A stretch of 44,463 nucleotides of DNA from a virus: IMG/VR virus record IMGVR_UViG_3300010371_000050, positions 1 to 44,463 of that record. One strand, 5' to 3'. The position numbers were made by a program, and so were the translations under genes. Every line of letters begins with the position of its first letter. The first letter of the stretch is position 1. Shown piece after piece: positions 7,405-15,384 of the stretch. The notes below the pieces were generated by a model that ran no database searches, was not told the DNA's origin, and worked only from the letters and a program-made list of their open reading frames with translations.

Positions 7405-7592
7405 ACCGCCCTCATGCGCCGCGCAGCCTCGGCAAGGCGGGTAGATTCCTTGGCGCGTTCGACGAGCCGCTTAACGTCGTGGTGGAATGTTACGGGATCA
7501 TAAGCTAATAGCGCCTCAGCGGCGGCGTACAGCTTGCGCGGCGAGCGGATACGATGGTTTTCGAGAACCATCATTGCATCATATTTATTCAT
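7401..7592 (-). CDS. Hypothetical small protein (63 aa)
   Basis: This basic helical protein (RSPRKLYAAAEALLAYDPVT, FHHDVKRLVERAKE) is first in a three-gene overlapping unit. The start is preceded by CCTAAGAAGGAG and a candidate promoter at 7618-7645. The function is unknown. Confidence 0.65.
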   Translation of the reverse strand: MNKYDAMMVLENHRIRSPRKLYAAAEALLAYDPVTFHHDVKRLVERAKESTRLAEAARRMRAV

Positions 7593-7617
7593 CGTAGGCT
7601 CCTTCTTAGGTGAGCCC

Positions 7618-7645
7618 AGTTTAGCGGTTTCGACCCATATGTAAA
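7618..7645 (-). promoter_or_regulatory. Candidate promoter for the 6975-7592 operon
   Basis: Reading leftward, TTTACA (7645-7640), 16 nt and TAAACT (7623-7618) are followed 8 nt later by CCTAAGAAGGAG and the ATG at 7592. It resembles the other leftward promoters in layout. Confidence 0.45.
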
Positions 7646-7663
7646 TCGGAAAATTGTGTTTCC

Positions 7664-7677
7664 GTGAAAATTTTCAC
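7664..7677. promoter_or_regulatory. 14-bp perfect palindrome upstream of promoter
   Basis: GTGAAAATTTTCAC is a perfect palindrome 19 bp upstream of the -35 box at 7640-7645, a typical place for an activator or repressor dimer. The 118 bp further right up to 7795 hold GC-rich short inverted repeats (for example GCCAC/GTGGC at 7773-7790) and no gene that I can support. Confidence 0.4.
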
Positions 7678-7795
7678 AGAACGCCACGAAGCCCTAGGAA
7701 GGGCAGGAAGGTGCGGCGGTTAGGTTCCCGCCTTCCCCCTACCGGCGGGTGCCTTCCCTCTAGCCTCGTGCCGCCACAGTTGCCCGTGGCGCTGC

Positions 7796-8155
7796 TTAAA
7801 CCGCCGGTCCGCGGCCTAAGTATTGCTCAAGCGCATCGGCAACATCATCTGGGGTTATAAGTTCGAGTGACTTGCCGTAGATTTCGCATGACAAGAAAAT
7901 ATCCCACACCGTTTTCTCATCAACTCCTAAACATTTATTTACCCCGATAACTAGCCCTTCACGACGAAGATCCTCATCAAATATTCCGATTTCATACATC
8001 AACCCGATGGCGCAGCCGACAGAACCGCAATCAGTTTCGACTAGCATGTCGTATTGAGAATGTATAACAGTAAAATCAAACTTAAAGCCTTCCGGCATAT
8101 CGGCCCGTAAGGCTTTGATCAGTTTGTCGCAATTGTTTTGCTGTTCAGGTGTCAT
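7796..8155 (-). CDS. Hypothetical protein (119 aa)
   Basis: This acidic soluble product has an internal Cys pair (CGSVGCAIGLMYEIG) and a helical C-terminus (ELITPDDVADALEQYLG). The motif CGTVACAIGWA-like is familiar from small phage proteins of unknown role, so it is probably a conserved family. The start has an AGGAG ribosome site. It is followed leftward by a GC-rich non-coding stretch. Confidence 0.75.
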   Translation of the reverse strand: MTPEQQNNCDKLIKALRADMPEGFKFDFTVIHSQYDMLVETDCGSVGCAIGLMYEIGIFDEDLRREGLVIGVNKCLGVDEKTVWDIFLSCEIYGKSLELITPDDVADALEQYLGRGPAV

Positions 8156-8167
8156 AGTTAATCACTC

Positions 8168-8428
8168 CTATTGCAAGGTGGGTTTTTCTTTTTCCTGGCC
8201 CCTTATCGCATCTAAGGCAGCGATAAGGAATTCTTCATCCATTTTGTACCAGACAACACGGGTTAACGGTTGGGTAATGTTATTTTGTTGCAGAGCGTTT
8301 GAAACCGCGTGCGCGCATGCATGTTCCGCCGAAGATGCGATGACATTGGCAACATGCAGCCATGCGCCTTCACCATCGCCAAAATTGATCCCGACAGTAT
8401 AAGGTGTGAGTTTTGGTTTGTCAGACAT
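8168..8428 (-). CDS. Hypothetical protein (86 aa)
   Basis: The product has an alternating beta/alpha pattern (PYTVGINFGDGEGAWLHVAN followed by a helix rich in Ala, His and Cys). The N-terminal strand and helix resemble a small alpha/beta sandwich. The gene lies in an operon between the SNF2-like gene and the 7796 gene. The family is not recognised. Confidence 0.7.
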   Translation of the reverse strand: MSDKPKLTPYTVGINFGDGEGAWLHVANVIASSAEHACAHAVSNALQQNNITQPLTRVVWYKMDEEFLIAALDAIRGQEKEKPTLQ

Positions 8429-8448
8429 TGCGACCGGTTCCTTTTTAC

Positions 8449-10056
8449 CTAGCGGCGGCGGGCAAAGATACGCGAAGGGTCTTCAACAAGGGTCTTCAAC
8501 AGGCTTTGACCTTCCGCATGAAAATCCAAGATATCTTCGTCGACACCGTTGCGCATAACAAAGTCATAAAAAAAGGTTCGCTGTTTTTGCCCGGTACGGT
8601 AGATGCGCCCTTCGCATTCGGCGCGTTGCAAAGCACTGACAGGTGATTCGTAAAAGAATTCATAATTCCCGACTTGCAGGTTCAAACCTTGTCCGCCTTT
8701 CCTGTGGTTAGCGACCAGAAACCGGAAATCCGGGTCCTCGTTAAAGGCAGCCTTGATCCCAGCCCAATCCTTTGTGCCGCCCCATAACCACCCGTGCTGG
8801 TGCCCTAGCTTGGTCAACGCTTGGCAGATACGCGAACCCGAATAGGTGAATTCATGAAAGATGACAACCTTTGCATCTTCGGGTATTTCATCAAGGGTGG
8901 CGAGCATTAGATCAAGTTTTGGATTATTGTCAAACTCAACCTGCGCCCGTTCCCCGGTATCATCATCGATAAAACCAACAAAACCGGAAGATATCTGCCG
9001 CAGCCGCAGAAACGAACTTTCGATTTCACGATAATTGCCGCGGGCGGCTATTATCTGATCACGAATTTGATCGTAGTATGTCCAGTTTTCAGCGGTAAGG
9101 TGAAAATACCGGCGTATCGGCGGTACCTTTTCCGGCAGGTCTACACATTCATCAACCGCGTAGCGGATAGAACTGACAGCGATACGTTCGGCGAGTAATT
9201 TTTGCCGACGTTTGCGTTGTACCCACTTTACCCCCCACTTATGCTGTTCGCGGCGCCAGAAAGCCTCACGAAACATACCGGCGGAAGTACCGAGGGCTTT
9301 ACCGCGATCAGTTAAAAAGAACTGGCTCCAAAGAATAAACGGATCACGTCCAAAAGCCCGCCCGGCTAGGGAAAATTTGATCTGCGCATCACGCGATAAT
9401 TCGTTGCATACTTCAAAGCTGAGGCTATCCTTGTTTCCCAGCGCGGTTGATTGGTCGAATATAACCCCGTCAACACGATCCACAAGGCGCAGCAACAAGC
9501 GGTCCGATACCTTGCGCTCCCGTTTCGGTTTGCCGTTCTTATTGTAGATCGGGTCGCCGTTGGTATCGGTTGCATTTTCGAGCTTTGCCACCATCGCCGC
9601 AATACCGACATAAGTGCCGATGACAATTCCATCACCCGTAAACTCGCGCAGTTTTTTCCATTTTGACTCGGAACTACCTGCGCCGAGAGTAATATAGGGG
9701 AGCGTAAAACCCCATTTTTTGATCTCGTCTTCCCACCCTTCCACAAGCTCGTTTGTCGGTGCGAACACAAAGGCGCGCCGCATGAACCCGTGGTTATAAA
9801 AATAGCTAAGCAGCTCGAGTGAAACCGACGTTTTGCCGAGACCGAGGTCAGACATGAACATCGTTTCCGGGTAGGCTACACCGAGCAAAAAACAAATCTT
9901 TTGATCGAGCCGAAACGATGGCACGGTAAAAGTATGCGCCGGCCGGATAGTGTTGAGGTAATTTTCGACTTCAAACGCACGTAGATTCTTTAGCCACGTA
10001 CGGGTTTCCCGCTGTTCGGCGAGATAGCGATCAACCGCTGCTTTTGGAATCGGCAT
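8449..10056 (-). CDS. SNF2-like superfamily 2 DNA translocase/helicase
   Basis: The 535-residue product has the superfamily 2 (SNF2/Rad54-type) core. The Walker A motif is DLGLGKTS at residues 70-77. Motif Ia is near FAPTNELVEGW. The C-terminal helicase half contains VVIFHEFTYSG, a G-x-GLNLQ motif (GGQGLNLQVG), and motif VI QRAECEGRIYRTGQ. These are known ATP-driven DNA translocation motifs. Unusually, motif II reads DQST (201-204) instead of DEAH/DESS, so the Glu that usually activates water for ATP hydrolysis is Gln. The codon there is CAA. It may be a non-hydrolysing or slow ATPase, or use another acidic residue. It is the only large gene between two small-gene groups. Confidence 0.9.
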   Translation of the reverse strand: MPIPKAAVDRYLAEQRETRTWLKNLRAFEVENYLNTIRPAHTFTVPSFRLDQKICFLLGVAYPETMFMSDLGLGKTSVSLELLSYFYNHGFMRRAFVFAPTNELVEGWEDEIKKWGFTLPYITLGAGSSESKWKKLREFTGDGIVIGTYVGIAAMVAKLENATDTNGDPIYNKNGKPKRERKVSDRLLLRLVDRVDGVIFDQSTALGNKDSLSFEVCNELSRDAQIKFSLAGRAFGRDPFILWSQFFLTDRGKALGTSAGMFREAFWRREQHKWGVKWVQRKRRQKLLAERIAVSSIRYAVDECVDLPEKVPPIRRYFHLTAENWTYYDQIRDQIIAARGNYREIESSFLRLRQISSGFVGFIDDDTGERAQVEFDNNPKLDLMLATLDEIPEDAKVVIFHEFTYSGSRICQALTKLGHQHGWLWGGTKDWAGIKAAFNEDPDFRFLVANHRKGGQGLNLQVGNYEFFYESPVSALQRAECEGRIYRTGQKQRTFFYDFVMRNGVDEDILDFHAEGQSLLKTLVEDPSRIFARRR

Positions 10057-10107
10057 TTCAGACCTTAAACTAGGTTTGGTTTATGCCACTAAAACCACAA
10101 GGGACAT

Positions 10108-10248
10108 CTATCGTTTCCGACGATGTAAAACACGCAGGCACAACCAAACGGCGACTAAGCCGAAGATGACTAGGCCCCAGAAGTGGGAACGCTCAATGGA
10201 CGCGTCAGCATTGATGAGTGCGGAAACTTGGCTGTCTGTTATCATCAT
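10108..10248 (-). CDS. Small membrane protein (46 aa)
   Basis: This short gene starts with tandem ATGs (10248/10245) that overlap the TGA of the LuxR-type gene, implying coupled translation. The product has a polar N-terminus (MMITDSQVSALINADASIER), one hydrophobic helix (FWGLVIFGLVAVWLCL) and a basic C-terminus (RVLHRRKR). This predicts a single-span protein with the C-terminus in the cytoplasm. The function is unknown; a holin or membrane anchor is possible but not supported by context. Confidence 0.6.
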   Translation of the reverse strand: MMITDSQVSALINADASIERSHFWGLVIFGLVAVWLCLRVLHRRKR

Positions 10249-10676
10249 GCGACGACAGAGTTAAGCTCGCGTTCAGTATCAAGCCGATCTAGCTCGGTGG
10301 CCACATTCATAACCCATAATGTATCCGGAGCATGCGGTTTCTCGCCACCAATAAGAACCGGTGGCAACAGTGCTAATGCTCGCTCTATCGAACGCAATGA
10401 AGGTCTACCGGCAGACGGTAGAGGTTTATCTGGCGGTAAAACAACGACTTCATCGTTAATTTCAGCCGCCAAACACTGTTGCGGGTTCAGGTGTGCCCAA
10501 TGTGCGGCTTGAGTTCGGTTTTCGACACCGATCTTTCTGTACAAGCTTTTTGAATGGACCTTAATTGTTGCTACGGTAACCCCAATTTCTTGGGCAATCA
10601 TTTTGTTTGAAAACCCTTTTTGCATCCAGAACAGGACTTGTCGTTCCCGTTCGGTCAGCGTTACCTTTCTACTCAC
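10245..10676 (-). CDS. LuxR/GerE-type helix-turn-helix regulator
   Basis: The N-terminal 60 residues are a textbook LuxR/GerE DNA-binding domain (LTERERQVLFWMQKGFSNKM, IAQEIGVTVATIKVHSKSLY, RKIGV). The remaining about 80 residues are unlike any receiver or autoinducer domain, so the usual order (sensor then HTH) is reversed or the sensor is absent. It probably controls transcription of phage or host genes. The gene overlaps the DUF2493 gene upstream by ATGA (10673-10676). Confidence 0.9.
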   Translation of the reverse strand: MSRKVTLTERERQVLFWMQKGFSNKMIAQEIGVTVATIKVHSKSLYRKIGVENRTQAAHWAHLNPQQCLAAEINDEVVVLPPDKPLPSAGRPSLRSIERALALLPPVLIGGEKPHAPDTLWVMNVATELDRLDTERELNSVVA

Positions 10677-11062
10677 CTCACCCTCCTTCGGCGTACCGGC
10701 TTTATCTCAATCACTTCAATACCGGCCGCATGTGCTTGGTCTATCATGTTTTGTGTACCTTCCCCTCCGGGGAAGGCTATCACTAGTTCCGGTTTGCCTT
10801 CTTCGAGCATACGCCGGTTGCGTATGGGACCCGCACCCTTGCCGTATTTTGTCCATTCGGCGCGGAACGGCGCGTGTGTCATCTTTCGGCCCGGCGCTGT
10901 GGACATCATTTGCGCCCAAAGCATGCCTTCGGTATCGGCGCCGGTTGCAGCCCCGTGAATAATGCAGGTAAACGGGCCGCGTTCATAGTCGAGACGCGTT
11001 AGGGTGTTAAAGATATGGTCGGTATCGTTGTAGCGACGCCCGCCGCACACCAGAACCCTCAT
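10673..11062 (-). CDS. DUF2493 / SLOG-superfamily (YspA-type) nucleotide-binding protein
   Basis: The protein opens MRVLVCGGRRYND, then carries IIHGAATGAD, AGPIRNRRML and AFPGGEGTQNMI. These are the signature motifs of the YspA/DUF2493 branch of the SLOG fold, which binds nucleotide-derived ligands. The length (129 aa) fits the single-domain phage members. The role in phages is unknown, possibly sensing or processing a nucleotide signal. It overlaps neighbours on both sides by ATGA. Confidence 0.92.
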   Translation of the reverse strand: MRVLVCGGRRYNDTDHIFNTLTRLDYERGPFTCIIHGAATGADTEGMLWAQMMSTAPGRKMTHAPFRAEWTKYGKGAGPIRNRRMLEEGKPELVIAFPGGEGTQNMIDQAHAAGIEVIEIKPVRRRRVR

Positions 11063-11295
11063 TCCCAGTGCACCCCTTTAACTCCGCGAACGATGATATC
11101 CTCGTGGCTATCGTTCCAACTTATTAGCCTTGGATCATCATCCGCACAGCCGGTAGCGAACACTGCGGTATCGCCCGGCACAACCTCCTGCCGGGCACGG
11201 TGGTCCCATACCCGGTGATAGAAATCGGGCAGGCCCCAGACGCGCACCGCGTTCCAGTACCTATCATCCTTGAAGCCGATAAAATGCAGGGCCAT
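11059..11295 (-). CDS. Conserved small phage protein (78 aa)
   Basis: The product has the pattern FIGFKDDRYWNAVRVWG, PDFYHRVWDHRARQEV, PGDTAVFATG, which I recognise loosely from uncharacterised small phage proteins. It is beta-rich and aromatic and has no catalytic motif. It overlaps the DUF2493 gene by ATGA and probably shares its transcript. Confidence 0.75.
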   Translation of the reverse strand: MALHFIGFKDDRYWNAVRVWGLPDFYHRVWDHRARQEVVPGDTAVFATGCADDDPRLISWNDSHEDIIVRGVKGVHWE

Positions 11296-11352
11296 GTAAA
11301 GCCACCTCGGGTGTGGGGCTTCACCATAGGCGCAATCGATTTCTAAATCAAC

Positions 11353-12921
11353 TCAATCATTACGGGCATCGCCGTTCTTTAAGCTGCGGTGCCGGGTTAG
11401 GGGTTTTGTAAACCCGCTGCGGTCCCGAAGCTGCTCGGGTTCATTATCATCATAATCGACCTCATCGTCCCTTTTTACCTCGGCACCCTTTACATATTCG
11501 TCAACCGCATCCTGTACCTTTTTTGTCATTAACCGCGAATCCATACAAAATTGGCCGGTCGGATAATGCTGCGTTATCATAACTGTTTTGCGGGCAGAAT
11601 CGTTTCGTACTTTCTGGGTGTAAAGCCGGGCGCACCCGCGGCTTTCTTCTTCAGGGGTTTGGCTGTAAGTAATCATATTATCGGCAACCGCGGCGATACC
11701 CATCGTACCGCCGCCGTGGTAGCTTTGCACGTTACGGACTGATTCCGATGCTCGGTTGCCTTGCTGCGGTACAACCATCGCAAGGTTGCGTTCAACCGCA
11801 AGTCCGCGCAGCTTGATCGCCAGTTCGTCAAGCGCAGCATAATCCTTTTCGTGCTTTCCCAATTTCATAATCTGCGGATAGTCGATCATTACCATATCCG
11901 GCACAAATCGGTGTACAACCGAAAGCTCATCAAGATCGCGTTCAAGCATTTCGTACGATAACTGCCCGGTGGGGAACCGGCGGATACGCAAGTTTTTGAG
12001 CTTTTCCCGGTTTAGCCCCTTGTCTTTGTCAAGCTGTTTTCTAAGATATTTGCGGGCTTCATCTTGTTGATTGACATAAAAGTTAGGTTTAATAGTAACG
12101 TGCTCGACAATAACCGTTTCGCCGTCATCGTGAAATTCACCGTAACTGTAGCTTCCGTCGCGTCTCACCCCATTGAATAGGTTTTGATAATACCGCTGGG
12201 AAGTCATATCATCCGAATTTTCCAAAGTGTAATGGGCGACTACCCAGCCTTTTAGAATACCGGCCTTGCCGCAATGCCCGAGAAATTGCGATTTTCCTTT
12301 GTTGCGCGGGGCTAGAAAGGCGAGCATTTCTTGGCGGGTTGGGCAACACCCGGTAAGATCAAGTTCGGGAATGCCCAAACGGCAGAAATCATGATCGTCG
12401 CGGTCTAAAAATCCCAGTGCTTCTGGGTCGCCTAAAGTCCACCCATAATCGCGCATATGGGAGGTTGCCTTCAAATTGTCGCGGAAAATACGTTCGATAT
12501 CTTCAACCGTGTTCTGCCCACCCTTTTGGTAACGGGCCGCTGCCTCGGCTATCGAACTGCGAAGTTGCCGCAGTCGGGTAAAATTAGCGATTTGGTCCAA
12601 CAAGAACCGAGTATTAATCTTACCGCCTTTGAAAGCTTCGAGCATATAAAGGATTGTTCGCTCATATTGCCGGTGCTGTTTATGGTCCTTATCATGGAGA
12701 ATATCGCTAAACAGGTCGTCGATATGGCTAGTACCGGGTGCTTCGCCGTACTGCCGGCGGTACTCGATACAGGCGGAAACGATATCGCTGTACGGCTGGT
12801 CGAAAGAGCCGGGTTCGACCATACTAGCGATAGCCACACTTGCTTGGTCCGAACACAGTGCAACCGCGGTAGCTATTGATTCTTGAAGTGCTTGCGGTGG
12901 CGGTGCAACAAGGTTGTCCAC
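11353..12921 (-). CDS. DnaB-type replicative DNA helicase
   Basis: The 522-residue product has an N-terminal helical domain (about 1-130), a linker, and a RecA-fold helicase domain. The Walker A motif is APRNKGKS at 204-211, a variant of the usual GxxxxGK[ST]. The Walker B motif is DMVMIDY at 342-348. A downstream Q-rich motif (VVPQQGNRAS) and arginine-finger candidates follow. It would unwind the fork ahead of the polymerase, with the primase at 23,934. The start is a GTG overlapping the TAG of the upstream gene (TAGTG), indicating coupling. The C-terminal about 40 residues are charged and probably disordered. Confidence 0.92.
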   Translation of the reverse strand: MDNLVAPPPQALQESIATAVALCSDQASVAIASMVEPGSFDQPYSDIVSACIEYRRQYGEAPGTSHIDDLFSDILHDKDHKQHRQYERTILYMLEAFKGGKINTRFLLDQIANFTRLRQLRSSIAEAAARYQKGGQNTVEDIERIFRDNLKATSHMRDYGWTLGDPEALGFLDRDDHDFCRLGIPELDLTGCCPTRQEMLAFLAPRNKGKSQFLGHCGKAGILKGWVVAHYTLENSDDMTSQRYYQNLFNGVRRDGSYSYGEFHDDGETVIVEHVTIKPNFYVNQQDEARKYLRKQLDKDKGLNREKLKNLRIRRFPTGQLSYEMLERDLDELSVVHRFVPDMVMIDYPQIMKLGKHEKDYAALDELAIKLRGLAVERNLAMVVPQQGNRASESVRNVQSYHGGGTMGIAAVADNMITYSQTPEEESRGCARLYTQKVRNDSARKTVMITQHYPTGQFCMDSRLMTKKVQDAVDEYVKGAEVKRDDEVDYDDNEPEQLRDRSGFTKPLTRHRSLKNGDARND

Positions 12922-13421
12922 TAATTATCTCCTACTACCCGGCTAAAGTGCCCGTGCACAACCATCCCCAAAAAACCGGCTTCGAGGTAACCGGGAAAGG
13001 CCCGATCAACCGCTTCCGGCACCCGCGATACATTTCGCATCAAGGTACTGATAGACAAACCGCCTTTGTCCCACGAATCTATATGGTTCGCAAGGCATTG
13101 CGCCGCTATTTCGCCGAGGACGTAAAGCTCATTACGGCTTAACCCCGGCGCGCCTTTTTCGAGAACAGAACGCACCCGTTCGGATTGGGTGGTAAACCCG
13201 GCATTCGCGCCTTTGGCTTGGATCGGTTGTAAGCGTTCTTCCTCAAGCCCGCGACGAATAAGCTCAACGTGTATACCACGCAAAAGCCAATCGTCATCGC
13301 CGCTGCGCTTGCCGCCCGCAAGGGCGATAGCCGCCGCGCATTTTTTCTGGATGTTGCCGAGCTGCTCCCGACTAAGGTGCGGAAGCGTGGCAAGGATATC
13401 CTCATACCGAACTATAGGCAT
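12921..13421 (-). CDS. Hypothetical helicase-linked protein (166 aa)
   Basis: The product begins MPIVRYEDILATLPHLSREQ, with helix-rich segments (LGNIQKKCAAAIALAGG, ELYVLGEIAAQCLANHI). No nuclease or ATPase motif is visible. It is translationally coupled to the DnaB-like helicase, so a helicase loader or ssDNA-binding partner is a reasonable guess. A TATAAT box ends 7 nt before the ATG and no ribosome site is present, suggesting a leaderless mRNA. Confidence 0.75.
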   Translation of the reverse strand: MPIVRYEDILATLPHLSREQLGNIQKKCAAAIALAGGKRSGDDDWLLRGIHVELIRRGLEEERLQPIQAKGANAGFTTQSERVRSVLEKGAPGLSRNELYVLGEIAAQCLANHIDSWDKGGLSISTLMRNVSRVPEAVDRAFPGYLEAGFLGMVVHGHFSRVVGDN

Positions 13422-13428
13422 AGCGGCA

Positions 13429-13457
13429 ATTATACGTTTTCAACTTGTCTGCAAGAA
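13429..13457 (-). promoter_or_regulatory. Sigma70 promoter, apparently leaderless, for the helicase operon
   Basis: Reading leftward, TTCTTG (13457-13452), a 17-nt spacer and a perfect TATAAT (13434-13429) precede the ATG (13421) by exactly 7 nt. Transcription would therefore start at or next to the A of the start codon. Confidence 0.6.
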
Positions 13458-13485
13458 AGGGGTAATTATTGAGGATAGGGTCGTT

Positions 13486-13893
13486 TTAGGCTTTTTGGGT
13501 TTCTTCGCGCAGCCGTTCTACCCATTCCGCTATTAGCGCCGCCACGGCGGGCGCACGTTGCGGTAACTGCGCTAGGCCGGTTCCTATGCCCGCGCGGGGA
13601 AAGCTTACCGTAGCGCCGCCACGCAGCGCCGCAAGCAATGTCGTAAATTCAGCATCAATTCGCCGCCGGGCCGGTGTTTCGGGTGCCGCATCCTTATCGC
13701 TAAAATAATCTACCGGTGCGTGCCCGGGCGCCCGCTTTGTCGGTATGCCAAAGGCATTCGCCTCCCCGCGGATACAGGCTTGCCCGGCGCGGCCAAAACC
13801 GAGCATATTGTCACCGAACACAAATAGTATCTGTGGCTGCCGGCGGCAATCAACTATCTGAGCTACATCATGATAGATAAACCGGCCTGGCAT
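13486..13893 (-). CDS. Macro-like / DUF7831-type phage protein
   Basis: The motif order LFVFGDNMLGFGRAGQA, IRGEANAFGIPTKRAP, DYFSD, and SFPRAGIGTGLAQLP matches an uncharacterised phage family that resembles macro domains, in which glycine-rich loops bind ADP-ribose. I would predict nucleotide or ADP-ribose binding. The length (135 aa) is complete for the family. The ribosome site GGAG precedes the ATG. The gene's upstream edge lies 19 bp from repeat array C. Confidence 0.8.
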   Translation of the reverse strand: MPGRFIYHDVAQIVDCRRQPQILFVFGDNMLGFGRAGQACIRGEANAFGIPTKRAPGHAPVDYFSDKDAAPETPARRRIDAEFTTLLAALRGGATVSFPRAGIGTGLAQLPQRAPAVAALIAEWVERLREETQKA

Positions 13894-13911
13894 TCTATAC
13901 TCCTACAGTAA

Positions 13912-14592
13912 GTCCCGGGTGCGTCAACATACTGATGGAGGTCTTTTCGACACTGTCGGACAGGTCAACACACCCGGGATAGTGTCGAGGAAGTATTGAC
14001 ACCATTTTCCTGGTCTTTTCGACAACAAGCTCAAGGTCAACACTTCCTCGATGAGGTTCGGAGTAGAAAAGACACACCCCAATAGGTCTTTTCGACAGGC
14101 GTTGTCTGGTCTTTCCTACTCCGAAAGAGTAAAAGGCAGGGTCGAGGAAGTATTGACATGCACGCGCAGGTCTTTTCGACACGTCCCTCTAGGTCAACAC
14201 TTCCTCGATGAGGTTCGGAGTAGAAAAGACACCCGCCGTCCGGTCTTTTCGACATGGGTCATTCTGGTCTTTCCTACTCCGAAAGGGTAGAAGGCGGTCG
14301 AGGAAGTATTGACACCATTTTCCTGGTCTTTTCGACAAAAAGGAACAGGTCAACACTTCCTCGATAAGGTTCGGAGCGAGAAAGACAGGTACGCGCAGGT
14401 CTTTTCGACACGCCTTCAAAGGTCTTTCCTGCTCCGAAAGGGTAAAAAGGGTCGAAGAAGTATTGACACCAGTTTCCAGGTCTTTTCGACAGTGATGGCA
14501 CGGTCAACACTTCCTCGATAAGGTCGGAGCAGGAAAGACACAAACCAAAGGGTCTTTTCGACAGTGGTCCGAAGGTCTTTCCTGCTCCGATT
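13912..14592 (-). repeat. Palindromic core-repeat array C (9 units, four A-B pairs)
   Basis: The cores (GGTCTTTTCGACA) start at 13940, 14012, 14085, 14169, 14242, 14325, 14398, 14479 and 14551. N10 left/right are tactgatgga/ctgtcggaca, ccattttcct/acaagctcaa, cacccaaata-like (cacccc+aata)/ggcgttgtct, tgcacgcgca/cgtccctcta, cccgccgtcc/tgggtcattct (11 nt, the only length exception), ccattttcct/aaaaggaaca, ggtacgcgca/cgccttcaaa, ccagtttcca/gtgatggcac and caaaccaaag/gtggtccgaa. Unit 1 has private arms (TCCCGGGTGCGTC with AACACACCCGGGA) and AACA for the first GACA. Units 2,4,6,8 have type A arms and 3,5,7,9 type B arms. A-to-B spacing is 72 nt; pairs are separated by a GGGTAAAAGG-like linker. No gene is credible here. 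Confidence 0.95.
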
Positions 14593-14598
14593 CGTGTA

Positions 14599-14814
14599 TC
14601 AGGCCACCGGCGGGTAGGTGTGCCGGCGGCGGTGTTCTTTTGCATCGTCAGTTTGGTGTCCGATTACATCCATATGGTTTAACGCATTTCCTCGCCATTC
14701 CATAGCGATATGCGGTCGGGCTTCCTGGCGAATACACAACAAACGGGCAAGCATCCAGATACCGCTCAATACAAGCGCTTGAAAAGCGACTGTTTCTTCA
14801 TGTTGCGTCATCAT
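14599..14814 (-). CDS. Small protein with membrane-like segment (71 aa)
   Basis: The N-terminal half is hydrophobic (FQALVLSGIWMLARLLC), perhaps a membrane helix. The rest is polar and His rich (DDAKEHRRRHTYPPVA). It overlaps the next gene upstream by 17 bp. The stop lies at the edge of repeat array C, so its transcript would enter the array. The function is unknown. Confidence 0.55.
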   Translation of the reverse strand: MMTQHEETVAFQALVLSGIWMLARLLCIRQEARPHIAMEWRGNALNHMDVIGHQTDDAKEHRRRHTYPPVA

Positions 14815-15208
14815 GGCTCATCACCCGTTTTTCCGCATCAATATCATCAAGATACCGGCAAATAGAAGAAGCCCCGAACCGGATCGCGTCCTGGAGTTCA
14901 TCTTGTGTTGTCAACCCCGGCACAAGCCCAACAATTCGATAGCTTTTCCCGCCATCGAGGTTATCGGCGGCATGGCGCAAGCGCCATGCCAGTTTGCTCG
15001 GCAGCCCTTTGCGCTTGTACCATTGGCTTTTGAAATTGCCGCACCACGAGATATCGATGGTTGTGCGCAACCCGCCAACGGCATACCCGCTTTCGGCCCG
15101 TTCGCGCCGGGTGCCTATCCGGCACAATACAAGGAACAGCACGCGCAAAGCCGCGGTTGAACCCCAGGCATAAGCAACCCCGGTCCAGAAGTTAAAGGTC
15201 ATTTCCAA
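14798..15208 (-). CDS. Hypothetical membrane-anchored protein (136 aa)
   Basis: Residues 8-30 (WTGVAYAWGSTAALRVLFLV) form a hydrophobic anchor. The rest is soluble and basic (SQWYKRKGLPSKLAWRLRHA, ADNLDGGKSYRIVGL). The gene overlaps both neighbours in a five-gene chain from 15586 to 14599 that follows the RecD-like helicase gene. The family is not recognised. Confidence 0.65.
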   Translation of the reverse strand: MEMTFNFWTGVAYAWGSTAALRVLFLVLCRIGTRRERAESGYAVGGLRTTIDISWCGNFKSQWYKRKGLPSKLAWRLRHAADNLDGGKSYRIVGLVPGLTTQDELQDAIRFGASSICRYLDDIDAEKRVMSHDDAT

Positions 15209-15384
15209 TGTCCGAATATCGATAGGAACGGCCCTACCGAAGCGAATACCAAGACAAGAGCAACCGTATGCGGGTCAAGCGTATTCGGGGTTTGTATCAT
15301 CGAAAAGCTGACACCCCAAATAGCAACCGTGCCGAGCAAGCACATCAAAGTGCGACCTTTTGTGTTATTTTGCTGTGTCGTCAT
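15199..15384 (-). CDS. Small two-span membrane protein (61 aa)
   Basis: Two hydrophobic stretches (LMCLLGTVAIWGVSFSMI and TVALVLVFASVGPFLSIFG) are separated by a short polar loop, suggesting a hairpin in the membrane. It overlaps both neighbouring genes. A role at the inner membrane is likely. Two-span topology fits some holins, but it is embedded in replication genes, so that is weak. Confidence 0.6.
   Translation of the reverse strand: MTTQQNNTKGRTLMCLLGTVAIWGVSFSMIQTPNTLDPHTVALVLVFASVGPFLSIFGHWK

Noticed and set aside
13895-14645. Several leftward reading frames beginning MSKRP or containing VEKT/SKRP segments (also at 665-916, 2064-2279)
   Set aside because: They are produced by the repeat core itself: the minus-strand TGTCGAAAAGACC reads as S-K-R-P. 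The frames merely run through consecutive units and have no ribosome site.
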